Part shown: positions 57,801-64,000 of the stretch, piece by piece
Numbering within the stretch: the stretch's first letter is position 1
Layout of the letters: the number at the start of each line of letters is the position of its first letter
Assembly: GCA_947568835.1 (NCBI GenBank)
Contig: OX387606.1
Span: 22,793,225 to 22,857,224, forward strand
DNA length: 64,000 nt
Direction of reading: 5' to 3'
Source of the DNA: Protonemura montana
Lineage: Eukaryota; Arthropoda; Insecta; Plecoptera; Nemouridae
Translations under genes and position numbers: made by a program
Notes under the pieces: generated by a model
Databases searched by the model: none
The model's input: only the letters and a program-made list of their open reading frames with translations
What the model was told of the DNA's origin: nothing

Positions 57801-60548
57801 TGCAACATTCCAACCACTGTGTCTAGATTACCTATTCATCTAGTTTAAGAAAAATAACAAAATCGTTAAACAAGCATGCCCCCCCCCCCCCCCCCCCCCA
57901 ACACACCGCAACCCGCCCATTGACTTTGAAGAATTAGAAATGTTTCAAACAACTGAAAACGACGTCAAAGTGGAACGAGATTTTTGTTTTTTGCAGTCCA
58001 ATTTGAAGCCAAATCAATATTTTCTTTCATCAGAACAACATATTAAATCCCTTTGGCTTTGCCCCGAAAGCTGCCTTCTGTTTCAACTGAACGTTGGCGC
58101 AAATTGCAAGTAGCTAACCTGCCGTCAAACCAAACGATCATCGCCGTTTTCCCATTTTCCAGACCAAAGAGTCTTGAGGAGGCTGTGTATTTCTACTACT
58201 CGTTCGGCTATCTCGTGCTGCGCTCATCAGCTGTTTGCCTCTGTGCTGCCAACATTCACGTGGAGAGCAAGAAGCCGAGGAAAGTGTTAAACTGCGTGCC
58301 CTCGCCAAGCTATTGCGTCGAGGTAAGCACTGGACATCACTCGCCTTGCTTGTCAACCACTCGACAGCAACTTCACTCGCCTTGCTTATCAACCTCTCGA
58401 CAGCAGCTTCACTCGCCTTGCTTATCAACCTCTCGACAGCAACTTCACTCGCCTTGCTTATCAACCTCTCGACAACAACTTCACTCGCCTTGCTTGTCAA
58501 CCTCTCGGCAGCAACTTTACTCGCCTTGCTTTTCAACCTCTCGACAACAACTTCACTCGCCTTGCTTGTCAACCTCTCGACAGCAACATCACTCGCCTTG
58601 CTTATCAACCTCTCGACAGAAACTTCACTCGCCTTGCTTGTCAACCTCTCGACAGCAACTTTACTCGCCTTGCTTATCAACCTCTCGACAGCATCTTCAC
58701 TCGCCTTGCTTGTCAACCTCTCGACAGCAACTTTACTCGCCTTGCTTATCAACCTCTCGACAGCAACTTCACTCGCCTTGCTAAGCAAACTCTCGACAGC
58801 AGCTTCACTCGCCTTGCTTAGCAAACTCTCGACAGCATGGATTTGTGTATTAATGTATGATTAGCCAGTGGCCAATTCTCGATGCTGTTGGAAAAATGCA
58901 GGCTTCATGCCAGCATCGGTATTCCTCAACTGCCTTCTAGGCTAGGCATGATATTTCATCAGCAGCCAGGTTTAGCAGAAAACGCTAATTTATCAAAACA
59001 TTGCTGTGCCCGTCATGGAGATGTACAGCGAGAGAAGGCATTGGAATTGCTATAATTTTACCGAAACCATTATATCGATATTTTGTTTCTTACTGTAAAT
59101 GTAAAAAAAAATATTCAACCAAATCTAATTTTTTTTTTGAAATCTTCTTAAAAAAAAATTACAAAAAAATGTAAAAAAATTAGGTTGGGTTAGGTTAGGT
59201 TAGGTTACGTAAGGTTAGGTTAGGTTAGGTTGGGTTGGGTTAGGTTAGGTTAGGTTTGGTTAGGTTAGGTTAGGGTAGGTTAGGTTAGGTTAGGTTGGGT
59301 TAGGTTTGGTTAGATAAGGTTAGGTTAGGTGAGGTTTGGTTAGGTTTGGTTAGGTAAGGTAAGGTTAGGTTAGGTTAGGTTAGGTTAGGTAAGTTAGGTA
59401 AGGTTAGGTTAGGTTAGGTTAGGTTTGGTTAGGTAAGGTAAGGTTAGGTTAGGTTGGGTTGGGTTGGGTTAGGTTAGGTTGGGTTGGGTTGGGTTAGGTT
59501 AGGTTTGGTTAGGTTAGGTTAGTTTGGGTTGGGTTAGGTTAGGTTTGGTTAGGTTAGGTTAGGGTAGGTTAGGTTAGGTTAGGTTAGGTTAGGTTAGGTT
59601 AGGTAAGGTTAGGTTAGGTTAGGTTAGGTTAGGTTAGGTTAGGTTAGGTTAGGTTAGGTTAGGTTAGGTTAGGTTAGGTTAGGTTAGGTTAGGTTAGGTT
59701 GGGTTTGGTTAGGTTAGGTTTGGTTAGGTTAGGTTAGGTTGGGTTGGGTTAGGTTAGGTTATGTTAGGTTAGGTTAGGTTAGGTATGGTAAGGTAAGATA
59801 AGGTGAGGTTAGGTAATGTAAGGTTAAAAAAAAAAGTTAAAAAAAAAACAACGAAAAAAAAAAAAAAAATTTGAATCTTTTAAAAACTGTTTAAAAAATG
59901 ACTTTTTTGAAAAATTTTCAAAAAAAAAAAAAAAAAAAAAATAGTTGACAAAAAAATAAAACCTAAAAAAATGTTAAATACATTTTTTTTAATTAAAAAA
60001 AAAAATTACAATTTCTAAAAAAGTGATATTGAGTTAGGCTAGGTTTGGTCAGGTTGGGTTAGATTAGGTTAGGTTAGGTTAGGTTAGGTTAGGTTAGGTT
60101 AGGTTAGGTTAGGTTGGGTTAGGTAAGGTTAGGTAAGGTTAGGTAAGGTTAGGTTAGGTTAGGTTAGGTTATGTTAGGTTAGGTTAGGTTAGGTTAGGTT
60201 ATGTTAGGTTTGGTTAGGTAAGGTTAGGTTAGGTTAGGTTGGGTTGGGTTGGGTTAGGTTAGGTTTGGTTAGGTTAGGTAAGGTTGGGTTGGGTTAGGTT
60301 AGGTTTGGTTAGGTTAGGATAGGTTAGGTTAGGTTAGGTTAGGTTAGGTTAGGTTTGGTTAGGTTAGGTTAGGTTAGGTTAGGTTAGGTTAGGTTAGGTT
60401 AGGTTAGGTTAGGTTAGGTTAGGTATGGTTAGGTAAGATGAGGTGAGGTTAGGTAATGTAAGGTTAAAAACAAAGTTAAAAAAAAAATCGAAAAAGTATT
60501 TTTTTTTTTTAATCTTTTAAAAACTGTTTAAAAAATTACTTTTATGGA

Positions 60549-60579
<31 letters not shown>

Positions 60580-62377
60580 CGTTTAGTTAACAAAAAAATT
60601 TAAACCTAAAAAAATGTCAAATAAAATATTTTTTTTTAATAAAAAAAAAAAATAACAATTTCTATAAAAGTGACATTGAGTCAGGTTAGGTTTGGTCAGG
60701 TTGGGTTAGGTTAGGTTAGGTTAGGTTAGGTTAGGTTAGGTTTGGTTAGGTTAGGTTAGGTTGGGTTAGGTAAGGTTAGGTAAGGTTAGGTTAGGTTTGG
60801 TGGGGTTAGGTTAGGTTTGGTTAGGTTAGGTTAGGTTGGGTTGGGTTAGGTTAGGTTTGGTTAGGTTAGGTTAGGGTAGGTTAGGTTAGGTTAGGTTAGG
60901 TTAGGTTTGGTTAGGTTAGGTCAGGTTAGATTAGGTTAGGTTAGTTTTAGTTTAGGTTAGGTTAGGTAAGGTTAGGTTAGGCTAGGTTAGGTTAGGTTAG
61001 GTTAGGTTAGGTTAGGTTAGGTTAGGTTATGTTAGGTTTGGTTAGGTAAGGTTAGGTTAGGTTAGGTTGGGTTTGGTTAGGTTAGGTTTGGTTAGGTTAG
61101 GTTAGGTTGGGTTAGGTATGGTTAGGTAAGATGAGGTGAGGTTAGGTAATGTAAGGTTAAAAAAAAAAGTTAAAAAAAAATCTTAAAAAGTGACATTGAT
61201 TTAGGTTAGGTTTGGTTAGGTTAGGTTTGTTTAGGTTGGGTTAGGTTGGGTATGTTGGGCTGGGTAAGTTAGGATAGGGTAGGTTAGGCTTGGTTAGGTT
61301 AGCTTTGTTTTTTTTTGAGAAAAGATTTCAAAAAAAAATTCAAATTTTTTAATAGTTTTCAACATCAAAATTAAAAAAAATATCAAAAGTTTCCAAAAAT
61401 TAAAAAAAAAAATCAAAATATTTTGAACAAGTTTTTCGGTAAGTTTAAAAAAAAAAAAAAAATATTTTAGAAATTAAGTTTAAAAATTAAATGATAAAAA
61501 AATAGAGTTTTGCTAATAAAGCAGAAGCTTACGAGACACGCAGGAAAACTTTGATCTTACAGGGAAGTTTTTACAAAAACTTGTGTTAGTTTGCAGTTAT
61601 CGATTTAAAAGTATATGTATCAAAAATGATATTAAAAGTGCAAGATGTTAGGAAGGATTTGGAAAAAAATATGTTGTCGTGGGACATTTGTTTTAGAAGA
61701 TATATGTTCTCAAGTGCGGGGACGTGTGCCCCCTTTGACCAAGCGCCCCGGGACTTTCCCAGCTTGGCAACCGGCGTAAAGTGGTTCAGGACATCCTACT
61801 GAAGAAAACGAGGGGTGTTGCCTTCTTGCACTCTCTGGCTCGAGATCTTTCATTAGATCTTCCAATATTGCGTCCCGACTAAAAAAAATTCTCTTGTATT
61901 GAAGGTGGAAAGATTCATCGATCATGTGGACAGTGCAGAGGTGGCCTTGACAGGGTTAAAATTCTTCACGATAACAAGGAAACTCATGTTAACGGTGAGT
62001 CAATCGAACAAGACAAAATTTTTGTTTTTGAGACTTCAGCTAAACCAGATTTTTTTTTTCTTACTCCAATACAACAAAAAATAATGTGAAAGCTCAACTG
62101 TAATTAGGAACACCTGCAATTTTGAAAATTTTAGTGGAAAACAGTAAAATCATATTTGTAAGTTTTATCTTAGCACCAAATGTGTGTTTAGAGGCTCATT
62201 TACCAAAGTGTACTTCACCCTCTGTTTGGCCACCAGATCATCGGCACGATAGTGACCTACGAGATCGTGTTGGTGCAACTGAACGTCGAGGACGAAGTGC
62301 CAGTGGCAAACGCAACGATAACTCGACTCGGGATTCCTCGACAACGAAACCCTTTGTGTCCGGATAGAACACTCTGA
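54813..62377 (+). CDS. Gr64-like: Sugar-type gustatory receptor (Gr5a/Gr64 group)
   Basis: Seven-transmembrane ligand-gated receptor of gustatory neurons. Exons 54813-55117, 55378-55496, 55579-55767, 56485-56756, 57369-57523, 58163-58322, 61905-61994 and 62237-62377 give 476 residues with all phases fitting. Sugar-group marks are GSFHQVLGSVLCVAQWFGLM and MPVSGV in the N-terminal part, WRQIREDYTKI with SFGNNLYFICIQLFNSI in the middle, and VERFIDHVDSAEVALTGLKF near the end. The C-terminal TYEIVLVQL corresponds to the family TYhhhhhQF motif. Exon 1 ends at AG/GTCTGG, a weak donor next to a 5S-SINE piece. Intron 6 (3.6 kb) contains the 36-bp and TTAGG-like arrays. The start is the first ATG of the open frame. 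Confidence 0.95.
55120..55235 (+). mobile_element. 5S-derived SINE fragment beside a splice donor
   Basis: 5S-like GCGAAGTTAAGCAACACTGC, then GGATGGGTGACCACC, followed by the CAAACGGTTTAGCGTGTTGG head of another module. It starts within a few bases of the receptor exon 1 donor at 55118. Confidence 0.82.
57880..57899. repeat. Poly-C run
   Basis: About twenty consecutive C in receptor intron 5, likely length-polymorphic. Confidence 0.8.
58335..58845. repeat. 36-bp minisatellite derived from the 5S-SINE body
   Basis: About fourteen units, each with TCACTCGCCTTGCTTATCAA, then CCTCTCGACAGCAA. The unit equals a stretch of the 5S-SINE body (30980-31005 and, reversed, 46810-46850). The last unit runs on into CGACAGCATGGATTTGTG exactly as the SINE does. 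Since 36 is 12 codons, long frames cross it on both strands, but the receptor donor GTAAGC at 58323 lies before it. It is intronic. Confidence 0.92.
59165..61310. repeat. TTAGG-like pentamer array with AT-rich spacers (higher-order repeat)
   Basis: Four blocks of (TTAGG)n, about 640, 430, 470 and 100 bp, with variants TTGGG, TTTGG and TAAGG. Blocks are separated by AT-rich spacers that repeat one another: AATCTTTTAAAAACTGTTTA recurs at about 59870 and 60515, and an AAAGTGA(T/C)ATTGAG boundary at 60020, 60666 and 61187. The period is therefore roughly 520-690 bp. All blocks keep the same strand. It is located in receptor intron 6. Confidence 0.93.
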
Positions 62378-63482
62378 ATCCAGAACTCAAGTTGTTGGGA
62401 TGTTTTCAAGATGATGGGAGTAGGAATATGAAAGTTAAACATTATTTGGCAGATAAAACCAGTAGCAATTGTGTATACTCAAGTAGCGGCGCTGGCAACA
62501 CGCTAGATCTGCACGTTGTTCATTTTTTAACTTCTTTGATAACGTAATCTGGATTCTCTGTTCCTACCCCAGATTTCTTGGGGATAGCACCTTTTATAGC
62601 ACTACCAAATCTTTTTTTAACAATTCGCAAAATTTAAGAAAACTTGTTAAATGCCAAGTTCTTACTAGCTGTACTGCAAGCTTTGCACAAATGTTATATT
62701 CACATTTTGAGTATGTTTCTTGTTTGTAGGGCTGTGTTAGACAATTTTCAAGGAAAGACCAATTTAAATTGCATGCAGCTAGATGGTAGAAAATTGTAAA
62801 ACAAGTTGCTGAAGTCCGCCACTCTTTAAAAAGTGTTGACATGTCTCTTCAAAAGCCACATAACCTTCTTGAGCTGGCATTATAAATATTAATAGTAAGT
62901 CTTTTTATTGTTTTGGTCATCAGTTAAAAATAATCTATCCATAACAAGCAATTAAATTTTAATAATATTCCACAGTACTGAGTCTCGAGCAATGCATGGA
63001 CCAGATATGTCGCCCAGGGACAAAACATTACAACCAGCTCAGGAAGGATAATAATAACACTGCACATTTTGTTAGAAATATGACTCATAGATTTACCAAG
63101 TTTTATATTTTCTTTTATTAGCATTTAAGAAAATTATGTACACCTACCAGTTTTACATGATTAAAACCTTGATTAATTTGAAGATGAATAATGGAGTTGT
63201 GCCTGATATGGATTTATGTTTAGGAACCTAACTTCAAGAATAATTTTTATTTAATTTTTCCTGTAAATCTAAATTTATTACAAAAAGGACACGTGACCAA
63301 GCGTATGATAAAACAATGTTGCACTCATCACTTTTCTGTTTTCAAATCAAATGTTCCTTTCCAAAATTACATCATCACAATTACACAGCACCAACTACAA
63401 GAGTCGAGGCATAATAGAGACTTTGCTGTTCTGGCGAACTTGAAATGAGTCGGGTGATAATTGGCATCCATACACGAGTCGT
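62378..63482. other. Convergent intergenic region, no gene seen
   Basis: Between the 3' ends of the receptor and PRMT5. AT-rich, with only short open frames. Confidence 0.5.
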
Positions 63483-63635
63483 TCAAAGTCCGATCGAGTA
63501 GGAACGACCGTTGGGGTTGTGCACTGGTGTGCAGACGGGGCTGGTGATGCACCACTCGTACCAGACGTTCTTCGCGTTGGAGCACCGCCAGAAGTGCACC
63601 TCCAGAATCTCTCCCTTCTTCAACGGAATCGGAAC
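63483..63635 (-). CDS. PRMT5: Protein arginine methyltransferase 5, last exon (partial)
   Basis: PRMT5 makes symmetric dimethyl-arginine on Sm proteins and histones within the methylosome. The exon encodes 50 residues and the stop. It begins [20 protein letters not shown], continues with [14 protein letters not shown], and ends IHNP-type [12 protein letters not shown]. This matches the vertebrate C-terminus (FWRCSNSKKVWYEW, HNPTGRSYTIGL) almost residue for residue. The acceptor is CGCGTAG at 63636-63642, phase 0. The rest of the gene lies to the right of the window. Confidence 0.95.
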   Translation of the reverse strand, partial: VPIPLKKGEILEVHFWRCSNAKNVWYEWCITSPVCTPVHNPNGRSYSIGL

Positions 63636-63642
63636 CTACGCG

Positions 63643-64000
63643 ACCAAAGACACGTTAGTCACACAAAGTGAACCCTGTATCCCGTTAGGTTTATAGAAAA
63701 ATAGTGAGCGTACATATCCCCCTACTTTAAGGTTACATTTTAGCATCAAATTTAAAAAAATTGTGATTTTATTTAAGTTTGAAGTTTGAAATTCACAATC
63801 TTTAGCATAGGTTCCAGTTTGGTTAGCATTTTGAACAGTTGGCACAACCCTAATTCAAAGCCAAAAAATGTCTGCAGCATTTGCTTGGACTTGGAAAAGG
63901 TCCAACATGAGTAGAGCTTAGATGATCAATGATCATGATCACACCTAGCACCAACAAATAAATACAATCATATCGAAGAATGCTCGGCTTCATTGACTCA
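63643..64000. other. Intron of PRMT5 (right window edge)
   Basis: AT-rich sequence upstream (in gene sense) of the last PRMT5 exon; no further exon is seen before the window ends. Confidence 0.6.

Noticed and set aside
58053-58864. Long open frames on both strands (up to 243 codons)
   Set aside because: They come from the 36-codon-compatible minisatellite beyond the receptor donor at 58323.
59165-61310. Chromosome end (true telomere)
   Set aside because: Receptor exons with fitting phases lie on both sides, and the sequence continues into PRMT5.

Overview
This is a 64 kb piece of an arthropod, very probably insect, nuclear genome. The evidence is AT-rich DNA with spliced genes (GT-AG introns of 0.1-4 kb), a complete sugar-type gustatory receptor (an insect chemoreceptor family), a Jockey-type LINE, and a long array of the TTAGG pentamer, the common insect telomere unit. 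I cannot assign the order.

Layout. 1-5.8 kb: gene-poor, with one possible exon, a 5S-derived SINE and a 16-bp minisatellite. 5.84-14.62 kb (+): a three-exon gene for an unrecognised secreted protein. A whole, open Jockey-type LINE (5870-11055, with target-site duplications) separates its TATA box from its first exon. 16.6-25.1 kb (-): the N-terminal 763 codons of phospholipase C gamma. 26.3-29.9 kb (+): complete eIF2-beta. 32.1-41.1 kb (-): complete ADCK5-type UbiB kinase with an apparent pair of mutually exclusive exons. 43.0-44.4 kb (+): TP53INP/DOR autophagy regulator. 49.2-52.1 kb (-): secreted alpha-carbonic anhydrase. 54.8-62.4 kb (+): complete sugar gustatory receptor in 8 exons. 63.48-63.64 kb (-): last exon of PRMT5. 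In every complete host gene the exon phases join exactly, and I saw no disabling change. Neighbours are mostly divergent or convergent pairs; I see no functional cluster, and the genes look like unrelated housekeeping or sensory genes.

The unusual content is the repeat fraction. At least seven pieces of one 5S-rRNA-derived SINE family are present, several carrying tandem copies of the 5S internal promoter region. A 36-bp minisatellite in the receptor gene has grown from a segment of that SINE. There is also a composite SINE with a tRNA-like module in its 3' half, and a family of inverted-repeat retro-insertions with 12-13 bp duplications and a hammerhead-like core. A 1.57-kb hAT-type element sits inside a lone copy of a 53-bp unit that is tandemly arrayed elsewhere. 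A 1.24-kb element has about 200-bp inverted ends. Two distant arrays share one 41-bp unit, and a 2.1-kb TTAGG-like higher-order array lies in a receptor intron.

All coordinates were read by eye. Gene exon ends were checked by phase arithmetic; repeat limits are approximate to a few bases unless stated.
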